Shown here: piece by piece, positions 1 to 10,548 of the stretch
Layout of the letters: each line of letters begins with the position of its first letter
Numbering within the stretch: the first letter of the stretch is position 1
Source of the DNA: Microstegium vimineum
Taxonomy: Eukaryota; Streptophyta; Magnoliopsida; Poales; Poaceae
Assembly: GCA_022036555.1 (NCBI GenBank)
Contig: CM039130.1
Coordinates: forward strand, 17,939,937-18,003,936
Direction: 5' to 3'
Length of the DNA: 64,000 nt
The notes under the pieces: model-generated
Database searches by the model: none
Told to the model about the DNA's origin: nothing
What the model saw: the letters and a program-made list of their open reading frames with translations, nothing else
Position numbers and translations under genes: made by a program

Positions 1-1357
1 GTAAAGGGGGCCGTATAATTTTACTCTACTTCTATATTAGCAAATTAATTGTCTAAAACATAAGTTTGTCTCCACAATAAAAATATGTAGGCGAGGGAAG
101 TCCGTGGGCAAAACTCCTACGGACCTTGCCTCTTTTACGGGGGCTTACCCTTTTTAAAAACTTGCCTAAGAACACGTGGTGGAATACAAAGACTAGACAA
201 GGTTATCAGTCTCGTGCTACTACCACAAACAAGGCAACAAGAGGAAAACCCAAAAAAAGATGAGTATAAGCACCACGCTTACACAACTTTACTTTGACTA
301 CAAAACTTAAATCAAAGACCCTTGAAGGCAATGATTGCATAGGGAAAGGCCCAAGGATCACAGACAAATTTTGTAAAAAGGGTAGTAAAAGAAAAAGCAT
401 ATAACAATACTATAACAAGTATAGTAAGCTAAAGTAAATTTAAGTAAAGTAGAGGAAAAGTAATTATTGAATAAAAAAAAGTCTTACAAAGAAGGAAAGA
501 TAAAGAGTTATACCAGACTTTCAGAAGACGACTCCGGAAATCCCGAGGCAGCTCGACTCAATCTACTCCACTCTAGACTAACTACTAGAAAAAATTAAGG
601 AAAGGCTTTATATTCCTCACCCTGTGTAGAGAGGGGGGTTTTTGAGCCTTTATTTATAGTGGGAGGTGGGGTAGGGGCTACTCCATCGCCCAAAATATCG
701 ATCCGGAGGCTTCAAAAACCCACCTTGGATCCCCCGCCTCTAACGCTTGGAAAAGGATGGTTGTGATTTCCTGTGCTAAAGGTATGGTGGTTACTGGGGC
801 CTGAACCAACCCAGGGAGAGGCGACCCCACCCCCCCCCCCCTATGCTGTGGGCCCCCTCCTTGGCTTCTAGTTTCAGCCCCTAGTCAGGGATAAGTGAGG
901 GTGGTGGGCCCAGTAAGAGGGTTGGGCGACCCCTCGGGGGGCTCTGGCCCCCCCTCGGGGCCTTCCAGGTGCTAGTCCCACTTTTCATTGGTGTTGATTG
1001 TTGGTTCTGAGGTAATTGTCACGTTGATCTCCTTGATGTGGGTCCAGGATCCATGTGCTTTGCATGTAGCCATTGGGGAAGAAAGCACAAGTGATCCAAG
1101 GGTTGGAATTCACCCGAGGTACTTCCCCTGGATCAGGGCCCCAAGAGGGGAAGCTGGTGGGCCCCATTGGGGGCGTCGAGCCCTTATTGTGGGGTCCCAT
1201 GGCTTCCTTTGCCCCCATTTCTTTCTCCTACAATCACTACTTCTGTCATGGTAATTGTTATTTGATAAAGTAAATCTTTAAAGTGATTTTTTATCCTTGA
1301 TCGGGGTTTTGTTGGCAGCATTTTGGTTATGTAAAAGTGTATAATGTTTTACCCTTA
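1..1357 (-). repeat. Left (3') LTR of element 1, truncated by window start
   Basis: The block from base 1 matches about 12886-14277 with small indels. Shared landmarks are the AGCAAATTAATT run near 40 and 12914, the TATTTATAGTGGGAGG block near 651 and 13553, and the GGTTATGTAAAAGTGT block near 1325 and 14244. The inner boundary is uncertain by about 15 bases because the expected CCAACA end is not preserved in this copy. Confidence 0.75.
651..660 (-). promoter_or_regulatory. Probable TATA box of element 1 left LTR
   Basis: On the minus strand this reads CTATAAATA-like, just inside the C-rich strand block. The same site recurs at 13551-13560 in the partner LTR and at the equivalent place in the LTRs of element 3 (21501-21510, 53781-53790). 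That supports a conserved RNA polymerase II promoter. Confidence 0.5.
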
Positions 1358-2659
1358 GTTGTCCCGAGCAAACAATCAAACTTAGCTCGATGGATCGGAG
1401 TTGCTATATCCTTTATTTAGGAGTACTAGATCTAAACAATCATACTTCTCTTTTGAATGAAAATTAGCAAAAAAGTCTCACCCCATATTACTTAGCCTTC
1501 ATGGGGTTATAGCTTTATCCTTTGTTTTGGGAAGTTGAGGATAGAAACAACTTGACTTGAGCATTAGTTTTCTCATTTTTTACAAAGTTTATATCGAGTT
1601 TTGTAAAGTTTTCTAAAGAAAGACTTAGGTTCCTCAAATGGTACTCTCGGTCATCAAAAGGTGTATGATTCCTCACCAAGGACAAATCAAAGTTTGCCTT
1701 CTTTTTTTTTCATCCTATTCTAAAGTTATGTGGATTATAGGTAGGGTGAAAATGTGCACACTTACCTTGATAGTTGTAAATCAAATCCGGATCAAGGAGA
1801 GAAATGTATACTTTTAGATCACGATGTGCAAATGTGGGGAAAACAGTTCAAATGATCAATACTCCTCTATTTGAATGATCTCTCTTTCTAACCTATAAAA
1901 TTGAGACATAGCATCTCTTTTTTTCATGGCTTTTGATGTGTCATCATTTTTCTAAAACTTGGGACTTTGATGTGCCCTATATTTTTCATAATTTTGCATA
2001 GTCTATGTCTCTTTTACTAACAATTTACTAGAGAGAGAATTCCCAAATAAAACATGGATTATGAACTATGTGGAAATTGAAAGGATGTTTTGCGTACTTC
2101 CAGTGTAAAAGCGCATGTATATGTGGCGTGTACGTGTCTTGATCAGGGGCATGTAAATCTCTCAACAAGGGTCAAAAAAACTTGACCAAACTCAACACAA
2201 AATAAGCAGCTTATGTAGAAAGCTTTATATCATGAAAGAGATATTATGGTCTGGTAGGAATTTTCACTATTGAGGAACAAAAAGTTGTTTTATCATTTTA
2301 AAAATAAAACTTCGATAGTCATTCTTGCTTAGAAAAATATTTATGTAGCTCTTATCTTGTCAATCATGTCTCACAACAACTTAGACTTAGTTACAGCATT
2401 TGCAACCATAAAAGTTTGAGGTTCATGTTGGTTTCTTTAAGCCAAGTAATCCATACTTAGAGAAATATCAAGTTGTAAACTAAGTACTAGAGAAATATTT
2501 AGCAGAGCAACTATTCATCATTTCCATGGAGATATAAATAATTCATGGAACATGTGAGAGTAGAGATAAGTCTTTTTGTTCTTTTATCATATTCAATTTT
2601 TTTAGATGCAAAACAAAAGATAAGCGAGGAGTGCATGAATGTAAATGCTGAAATTAAAA
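1358..2659 (-). other. AT-rich 3' non-coding region of element 1
   Basis: This is AT-rich sequence without a credible ORF on either strand. It lies between the extra ORF and the 3' LTR of element 1, so it is probably 3' untranslated or intronic. A minus-strand GTAAGT donor sits at its right edge (2660-2665). Confidence 0.5.
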
Positions 2660-2665
2660 ACTTAC

Positions 2666-4240
2666 CTTAGTGGGGGAGGGAACCTCCCCCAAGCTTATCC
2701 TTTCCTCAATATGGTGGTGGCGGATATGGATATAGTTGCCACCATGAAGTCACTGCCACTATTGTTCTTCTTGCAATGCTTGGATTTGTTCGGTAGTTTG
2801 CTAGACAATGCGTGCTGTCTCACCATGCTCAAGTGCAGCTCACCAAAAGCATTGGTGCAATGATCCATTTGTTGCCACCGTTCCGATGCTCCCTATCTCG
2901 TGTGGACAGAAGGATGCTCGTGGTCCTTGCGGATGTGGGTGGTCGAGGAGCATGCCACGGAAGTGTGCATGGGATCGGAAGATGATCATCTTCCTCCTTG
3001 CCAATAGGTCCTCGGGAAGGACCACCTTGCTCAAGATGAACAAAGTATAGCCCCTCCTGAGCTCTCCTGTTTGAACCTGCAAAACCTCTTTGCCCAATTC
3101 CTTGATCTAAATCAAGGGTTAGCTTATGGGTCCTATACAACTGACGTTGCCTATTTGGAAGAGGCACCTCAGTTGTATGGCCACTATAGATCATTTTGAG
3201 TTCACCATTGGGATCTCTTTTTAGTATTTGAACAGTTGTAAGATATTCTTCCGAAATTACTGTCTAGGTGAAGAGATATATTCAAAAGGGTAAGTGTCAT
3301 CTAGCAAGTTCATGGATTCGGCAAGATGAGTAATTAAAGATGTGAATTGAATAGGTTCATTACTCTCAATTGAACATGCCAAAATTCTACCAAGAATTTC
3401 ACAGGAGAGATTTGAATTTATTTACCATGGCATAAAGCAATTTTAATTTCGTGGTACTTAGCATGCTAGCATTACTTCCAGGAAACAAAGTCATACTCAT
3501 CCAAAGATGCATGAAACGAAGGGTTGGATTATGATTTCCTTAGGTTTGGGATTTGAGCAATCATTTTGAGCAAAGATAGACAACTAAATTTTCTTTTGTT
3601 AAATCTACGCATTGTAAGATCTAAACAAGCAAGCATGAATCATCAAAGCCAAGAGCAAATTTAGATGACTCCAAGTGAGACTAAAGCTTTGATAAAACAT
3701 GTGAAAAATATTCCATCATTAGAGACTTGTAAAGAGCACAAGAACTCTATGGTGAGCAATTCAATTCCATGTTCATCTACTTGCCAAAAGCTAGACCAAC
3801 CAATGATAGAGAAGATAGTGTTGAATTCAATGGTCATACCTACGTTGGAGAGAAGAATTCGATTCAAAATCCTTGTATGTTCAAAAGACGATCCCGAAGA
3901 GAGAGATATCTTTGGTACTCTAGTTGGTCGAACCAAACACCCTTTGTTGATCATAGGTCCTCGTCGGGGCACCATGAATGCCCCAATATGAGGTACCTCC
4001 ATTGCTGGTTCTTCCTCCTCCTGAGGTTGTTCTTCGGTTTGGATGTTCTCCCAAGTATATCAGGCAGAACCTCCCCTTCTTCTTCCTTGAGAAGTATCCT
4101 CGGATTGGCAGGAGCACGAGATGAGCTCCCACTAAAGGCTTGTTTTGCTTTATTGATACGGATCTCAGAGGGTTCTTCATCTTCTAGAGAGGAAGAGGGA
4201 CACAAGGACAAGACTAGGACAAGTTTTGTGTAGAGTGGAT
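2666..4240 (-). pseudogene. Extra (env-position) ORF of element 1, broken
   Basis: The best piece is a minus-strand ORF at 3661-4002 (113 aa). It contains the segments FEHTRILNRILLSNVGM, IIGW, and LLTIEFLCSL. This pattern (HT..(Y/L)...LL...GM, then IGW, then LTLEFLC) is familiar from the unclassified second ORF of grass Athila/Tat-like elements. Further minus ORFs (2829-3194, 3920-4211) seem to continue it in other frames, so the gene is frameshifted. The 3' end has a short LSLGEVPSPTK-like stretch directly before a GTAAGT donor at 2660-2665. The function of this protein family is not known; it sits where env-like genes sit in Athila. Confidence 0.5.
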
Positions 4241-4480
4241 TTCCTACTTGCCTTATGGGGAGAGTTTTGAGCTAAGGGAAGCTTTGATGAAGACAAGATT
4301 TTCTTGTGGAGCAGCACTACTTCTCTTGAGAGCTAAGAATTCACTAGAGAGTAGAGAGAAAAGAGCAAGCAAGGAGTGGTTTGAGCTCGAACTGGATTCT
4401 GGTTGAGGTGTGAGGAATTGAGGTCTCTTGCATGGGCTTTTATAGGGGAAGGAAATGGCATCAAGGAGACACCAAGGGGT

Positions 4481-5125
4481 GGTCGGCCGACCCCCCCCTT
4501 GGGCATGCCCTTGGGTGCCATGATCACTAGCTTTACAAGATGCCTTACACAAAGCAAAAGAGAAGGAAAGAGGGGGCACCATGAGGTCGGCCGACCCCCT
4601 ATAGTGGGGATTCCACTCACACTTTTTCTAGTGCTTGGTGAAAGGTAAGGCATGCTATGTGATGTGGCCAAAAGCTGAGCTAAAGTGCTCACGATTCTCC
4701 TCTTTAAACAAAGAGTAGTGGGGAACAAAGGTATGTCATGCTTTGATCAAAAATGATTGATGTATTTTCTTTTTCAAATCATGATAAAGTGAAAGTGAAA
4801 GTGTCATGATTCCCCACTTTGAACAAGGAGTAGTGGGAGACAAGAGTGTGTCTTGCTTTAACCAAAAGTGATTGATGTACTTTAAAGCATGACAAGGCAA
4901 AAGAGATGTCTCCTAAAGCAAAATCTGAATTTTGAATTTCTCACTACTCAAATCATGAGATGTTTGGATAAAGGAAGGTGGGGAAGCAAGAGATGATCAA
5001 GGGGCAGCTAGGGTGGTTGGCCGACCCCCTATGGGTCTCATTTTTTTCTTTTCTTTTATAAAGGTTATATTGTACTCCTTATTTAAATAAGCCAAGATAG
5101 GGTGCATAGGGGTGGTCGGCCGACC
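4481..5125. repeat. Four copies of a 12-bp perfect or near-perfect palindrome
   Basis: GGTCGGCCGACC occurs at 4481-4492, 4585-4596 and 5114-5125, with one variant (GGTTGGCCGACC) at 5015-5026. Each is followed by a C-rich run and usually CCTAT. The same palindrome is in the element 1 LTR at 13730-13741, and degenerate forms occur in the LTRs at 19070-19110, 21630-21660 and 53905-53940. Confidence 0.8.
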
Positions 5126-5273
5126 ACCCTATGGTCCTACCATTTGTCAAATTTTAAATCTACACTTATCTCAAGTTTTATTTAATCTGAAACTTTATTA
5201 TTCTAAATTTTAAGCATGAGGAAAATTAAAGAGATGAAATAAATGCAAAAAGGGAAATAAAAGATAACTACCG
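4600..5273 (-). other. Intron-like spacer between protease and extra ORF of element 1
   Basis: This AT-rich spacer has no coding continuation of pol. On the minus strand it follows the protease ORF and opens with a consensus donor: GTAAGT reads from 5279 to 5274. The RT-integrase genes normally found here are absent. Element 3 has the same arrangement at 24489-24494. Confidence 0.45.
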
Positions 5274-6012
5274 ACTTACCTTTTGGCGAAGGCTCCCTGG
5301 CTTTAAGTTCTCGGAGTAGGACTCTCCTTCTTGTTCATTCTTTGAGTGCACTTGATGGCTCCGGAGAGGGAGACCGAGGAGTGTGCACCTCCTTCGCTTT
5401 CCAAACCTGCCTTGGATTGGCGGGTTCGTCCTCCTTGACTTCATTGATCTTGGCCTCTGGGTACTGCTTCTTTTGGCATGGAGCTTGAACTCTTCTTCTT
5501 GGTGGATGTGCCTTAACCTGTTTGTTAAGTTTATAACCATTGAAACAACATTTTACCTTGTGACTTGAGAACTGGAAATGCATCTGGCCCGATCCCACGT
5601 AGATGACTGCATTGGTGGTGTTGACGAAGGGCCTTCCCAAGATGATAGGGATGTCCACATTGGCTCCCATGTACAGGATGATGAAGTCAGTGGGGATGTA
5701 CTCATCTTGGATGTTCACCAAGATATCCCTTGCAAGTCCCTTAGGAAACCACATCGTTTGATCTGTCATCTGCAAACAAACACATGTAGGGAGCAAGGCT
5801 CCCCCTAATAGATTATCATAGGTTACCTTGGACATGATGTTGACACCCGATCCAAGGTCGCAGAAGGCGTTGTGGAAGGTTTGTTGTCCGATTGAGCATT
5901 TGATCGTCGGGTGGCCTAGATTTTCCTTCTTTGTGATGAAGGGAGGATCAAGAAGATATCCCCAATAGGAACGAAGTGGAGGCTTACCGAACCTCGTTGT
6001 GACCATATTCAC
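5268..6012 (-). pseudogene. Retropepsin-like aspartic protease region of element 1 (gag-pro)
   Basis: This is the minus-strand ORF of 225 aa at 5335-6012 plus a frame-shifted tail to 5268. It shows the plant Ty3/Gypsy retropepsin signature: CDLGSGVNIM (the active-site DSG position reads DLG), then ILGRPFVNTTNAVI near residue 120, then a glycine-rich strand. Retropepsin cleaves the Gag polyprotein in the virus-like particle. The tail ends in a splice donor (AAG before GTAAGT at 5279). The active-site variant, with DLGS rather than DTG, is common in Athila/Tat-type proteins. The protein is probably inactive because upstream gag is broken. Confidence 0.72.
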
Positions 6013-6652
6013 ATGCTCAATTGAATCCTCTGGTTTCCCAGGAATCTTACCCTATTCTATAGATGGCATAGCTGCTGCTAATTGAGCTAATTGTGTTTCT
6101 AGCATTTTGTTAAAGCTCAATTGATTTTTCATAGCAGTTGCAAAGCTATCCATTTTCTTACCAAGATTTTCAAAAACTTTATCAGTAGCAATCATCTTTT
6201 TATTTATATCATCATTGATTTTAGATTGACCAAGAATAAGATCTTTCAATCAAGGTTGATTATTGTAGGAATTGTAATTATTGTAATTTCTATTACCTCC
6301 ATTACCTTGGTAAAAAGGGCGTGAATATAGTTTTCTTGTTGTTGGGGTCAATACCCGTTGTTGTTGTTGTTGTTGTTGTTGTTGCTGTTGCTAATGAAGT
6401 TCACGTCCTCCTTCGATGTCTCGGTGCAATTGTTGCCTGAGTGATCATTTCCTCCGCACACCTCGCACCATGGATCAGCTTCAATAGTTTGTGCGGCGGC
6501 GATGGGATAGATGGCATCAGGAGGTCCATCTTGGCAGAGAGCATGTCCACCTCATTGACGGTGTGCATACCTCTCCTCTTTGGCTGAAGACGTTCCTCAC
6601 CCCATCCTTGGTTGATCACCATTTTCTCGATGAGGTCCTTGGCATTCCTCAC
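6013..6652 (-). pseudogene. gag C-terminal part of element 1 with zinc knuckle, broken
   Basis: Minus-strand reading gives a CCHC zinc knuckle, CEVCGGNDHSGNNC (near 6430-6475). It is followed by an asparagine-rich tract encoded by a GTT/AAC microsatellite (about 6355-6390) and a coiled-coil-like segment at 6052-6249 (LILGQSKINDDINKKM and on). The knuckle binds genomic RNA during packaging. The reading frame changes between segments and contains stops. The other half of gag lies at 9719-10402, beyond the inserted solo LTR. Confidence 0.65.
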
Positions 6653-9600
6653 TATAACACCCCAAATTTTGCTTTCTGGAAAAATAGTAATAAAATGATT
6701 TAATTGTGATTTGGTGCTCATAAAAACATAGGAAAATAAAAAGTTTTCGTTAAATTAAAATTTGACCTTTAATTAGCAACGTGGTTGTGCACTCATGCCT
6801 TTGCATATGATTCAATGTTTGCGTGGTTTTGTTAAAACTCAAAAGAATTCCAAAAGTGGGTTTCAAAAGGGTTTATGAAAATACCTTGAAAAGTTTTCCA
6901 AGCAAAAGAAATTTAAAAGGACTTCAAAACCCTTTCAAAATTTAAATGGAAACTTGTTTTGAAAAGAGCTTTTAAAATAAAACATATTTCAAATTGGTTT
7001 TGAAAATGTTTTGAAAAGAGCTTTGGATTAAGAGAATAAAAAGGTTTTGGAAATGTCTTTGAAAAGGTTTTGGAAATAGCTTTCAAATAAAATAAAAAGA
7101 AAAGAAAAACAAAATAGGAAAAAAAAGGAAACCCTTCCCCTCTCCCTTTCTGGTCCGAAGGCCTTCCCAGCCCAACCTCCCTCTCCCCTCCCTCTCTCCC
7201 GCTTGGGCCTCGGCCTGCCCCCACCGCAGGCCCAGCGCCCCCCCTTTTCCCCCACCATAGGCCCAGCGCCCCCTCCCCCGCAGGCCCAGCGCCCCCCCTT
7301 TTCCTCCACCGCAGGACAAGCGCCCCCTCCCCCCCCCCCCCCCCCCCCCCCCCCACGCGCCAGCCGGCCCGCCAGGCCGCTCCCCTCCCCTGCCTCCAGC
7401 ACGCGCGGCCAAGCTGCAGCGGCCCCGCTCCCTTCCCCCCCACCCGCCCCCCCCCCCCCCCCCCCGCGCGTAGCAGCCTAGCTTGCCGGCCCATCAGGCC
7501 TTTTCCCCCCTGCGTGGCCCGCCAGCCAACCCTAGCCGCCCCAGCCCCCTATAAACCCCCCCCCCCCGAACGCCGCCGCCGAGAGCAGCAGCAGCCAGCC
7601 GCACGGCGACACTTGGCAACTCTGCTGGACCCCGCCGTCAGCCCTTTGTGCTTTGCAAAAAGGCCCCCGAGCTTTGGTAAATTTGACCCGCAGCCCAGTT
7701 TTCGTTTAATTCAGAATTTACAAATTTCCATTGATTTTCTTTTGCTCATAAAATATTTGTTTTAAATCCGTTTTCATCAATTCGAGTTGCGTTAGATTCG
7801 TAGAGTTTTTATCTACACGTTAAAACCATAATCAATCTGTTTTTCAAACTTTGAAAATATTTATTTATTTAATGCCTTTTAATTTCCTAGTTTAATCTCT
7901 AAATTTTGTTTAAATCGTATCTTCTCCGTTTTATATCCGTTTCGTCCCGTTCAAGTTGCGTTGGCTTCGTATCGGCATAACCTTTTTATTAGTGATCTTT
8001 AATACCATGTTAATAGCTCTGTAATTTTATGGTTAACTCCTAAACTTGATTAATAACTATGCAACTTGTTTTATATATAAAATATGATTAGTTCTACTTT
8101 TATTTCGAGATCCAAATATAACTTTGACTTAATCTAACTTGGGTGTTTCTCTGAAATACCTTATCCATCCTTTTTCATAGCTAAAACTAATAAAGCTCTT
8201 AGTTCTTGTTTTAAAAAGCAAAATCCCTGTTAGTCGTAGCTTGATCACCGTAGCACCGATTAGTGTGTTCTTTGCGCCTGTGTGATCGTAGAAATGCGTA
8301 GTTTTCTTTTAAAATCCTTTTCATTGATTCGTGTATTGTTCTAAATAGATATGTTTGTATGCTTTGTATGATCAGAATGCCTGTGTGGTGATTTGTTATT
8401 ATTGTCCAATCGGAGAGTTTTGCGTTGGAGATCAAGAAGAAGTCATCTAAAGCTGAGAATCAGTTGAACCAAGGATCTAAGCTTTTAAGGCAAGTATTAT
8501 ATGGGATCTTCCTTGATGTCCTATTCATGATGGTTTTTAAATCAAATTATTTGCATGTGTCTAATCTTGTTACCATACGGCTTACCTAGATTTGTTACCT
8601 TGAACCTTGGAAACCTATGGGTTATCTTTGCATCTGGGTAGTGATTGCTAGTGCTCCATTAAATAAGCATGATCTTTAATCTTGATTAATGACTATATGG
8701 AATGATAAAGTAAAACTTGACCTTTTAGTAACATGGATTTAGGACCCTATCTGTCAGCAAAAGTTGGGACATACAGTACAACCATGAGGGCTACATGGCT
8801 CTAGCTTTAGTTCAGTATGAGGGTAACTCTCTCGCATGTGGCAGTTCACGAAAGTTGCCATTGACGAGCGGTTGCGGGTTGCGGCTAGAGTGGCGACCGT
8901 TGTGTGTGTGTACCATCGAAGGGCTCCCGTATACCCCTTGCCCGTGGATCTGTAGTGTCTGTTGTTTGTTAGTGAGCCCCTTTGAAAAACTTCATAGTGA
9001 ACCCTGCCGACCTTCCTTGGAAGTGGGTTAAGAAGATCGCTACCTCGGGCGAAAGGGCAAATCACGACTTGTGGGTAAAGATGTACAGCCTCTGCAGAGT
9101 GTTAAAAACTGATATATCAGTCGTGCTCACGGACACGAGCGGCCTGGAAAACTCACAGACTAATAATGGAAAACTCACAAAAACAATGTTTACATGTTGG
9201 TTATTACTTGTGAATCACTTTATCATGCTATTTGTGTTATTCATTCAATTGCTATAGGATCATGTGGTTTAATTTGGGGGCTTAAGCATAACTTATGACA
9301 CATCAATTGTAAAGTTCTGAATCAATTAAAAATGCTTATCGCAGTAAACCAGTGTCAACTTTTTGAGCCTCATGAACCCCATATATATTTGTTGAGTATG
9401 AAAGTACTTACGCTTGCTTTACTTTTCAATATTTGGATAAAAAAATCCCGGATGGGTACCAGATTGCAAGAGTTTCGAGCAGTTAGGCTTGTGATCAACT
9501 AGTCAGTTGGTCCCTGTGGAGTGGAGTCTTCGCCTGAAGATCGGAGTGTCTTTCCGTTGTTTGCTCTCTTAAGGTTATTTCTTTGACCTTATATGTTATG

Positions 9601-9713
9601 TATTTAAGTATTGTCTTTTGATATTACCTTGTTCTGTGGCTATATGTGAGAATTGACTTCCTGGGCTCACATATGGTGTATATCTGGTTTTGTTCTTAAA
9701 ACCGGGTGTGACA
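6653..9713 (+). mobile_element. Solo LTR (3061 bp) of a Tekay/Del-like Gypsy element inserted in gag of element 1
   Basis: It begins TATAACACCCC and ends GGGTGTGACA, an imperfect inverted pair of the TGTAACACCC/GGGTGTGACA type (the first dinucleotide is TA instead of TG). A 5-bp target duplication, CTCAC, is present at 6648-6652 and 9714-9718, and gag of element 1 resumes on both sides. No internal coding domain is present, so this is a solo LTR. It contains a very GC-rich centre (7130-7620) with long C runs, then an AT-rich second half. Confidence 0.85.
7549..7556 (+). promoter_or_regulatory. TATA box in the solo LTR
   Basis: CTATAAAC sits at the end of the GC-rich block. An abrupt change to AT-rich leader-like sequence follows downstream, as expected around the U3/R boundary of a long Gypsy LTR. 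Confidence 0.45.
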
Positions 9714-9718
9714 CTCAC

Positions 9719-10402
9719 TGTGTGTTGGAGGAATGCCCCTCCAGCGGCACCATCAAGGTGACTACGGGCCATGCTAGATAGCCCGTGGTAGAATCCTTAG
9801 ATCAAGAGCCAATTGTCTATCCCATGATGAGGATGGGCACGAATGTACTCTTAGAGACGCTCCCATGCTTCGGAAATTGTCTTGTCAGACTATTGTTGGA
9901 AGCTTGCGAAGAACTTCTTGAGGAATGCGTTAGCACACCTATCCCATGTAGTGGCTTCTTCTTTGTGAGCATAGAACCACTGCTTCGCCTTCCCCAATAA
10001 CGAGAATGGGAACAGGCGAAGACAAATGGCGTCAGACGCCACTCCCTTGATAGTAAAGGTGCCACACAACGCCATGAAGTGTTGGAGATGAGCATTGGCA
10101 TCCTCATGGGGCTTCCCGCAAAATGGATTGGCCTGCACCATGTGGATCAAGGCGGGTTTCAGCTCGAAGGTGGCATCCCCGAAGTTAACTTCAGGGCCCT
10201 GAGCTACGTGGGTAGCGGACGGAGCCGAGAAGTCAGAGATCGCCTTCTGGGTCATAGCTTCCTTGACTAGTGGTGTAGAACCTCCTTCCTCGAACGGATT
10301 CAAGGTTTAGATGAACCTCTGAGGGCGAACTTGACGACATCTAGTCCTCAACAGCTGCTCGGGATCTTCTAGATAGTTTCCCGGCAGTTGGAAACCGCTC
10401 AT
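9719..10402 (-). pseudogene. gag N-terminal part of element 1, broken
   Basis: The ATG reads from 10402 on the minus strand and is followed by about 31 codons. An in-frame TAA then reads at 10309-10307. Next comes the 137-aa ORF 9890-10303, which contains the Gypsy Gag core (HMVQANPFCGKPHEDANAHL, then LFPFSLLGKAKQWFYAH). This is the retrotransposon Gag capsid family. The Gag resembles those of Tat/Athila elements. It is interrupted at 9714 by the solo LTR and continues at 6652. Confidence 0.75.
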
Positions 10403-10520
10403 ACAATGTTTGGCTTCACAAGAAAGGAAGACACAGACAGGGGTAAGCCCCTATGACTAATTGATAACTAAGTTAACGATAATCTCTAGATTCAATCTAA
10501 TTAAAATTTCTAGGCTAAGC

Positions 10521-10540
10521 TTTCCCCTACAACTACGCCA
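10521..10540 (-). other. Primer-binding site of element 1
   Basis: On the minus strand it reads TGGCGTAGTTGTAGGGGAAA, starting 8 bases inside the LTR end. This resembles the TGGCGCCGTTGCCGGGGA type of PBS (tRNA-Asp-like) used by Athila/Tat elements, with several substitutions. Confidence 0.55.
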
Positions 10541-10548
10541 GAAATGCT

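Noticed and set aside
6913..7494. Glycine- and proline-rich ORFs (up to 193 aa) on both strands
   Set aside because: They come from C runs in the solo LTR; open on both strands because of base composition only.
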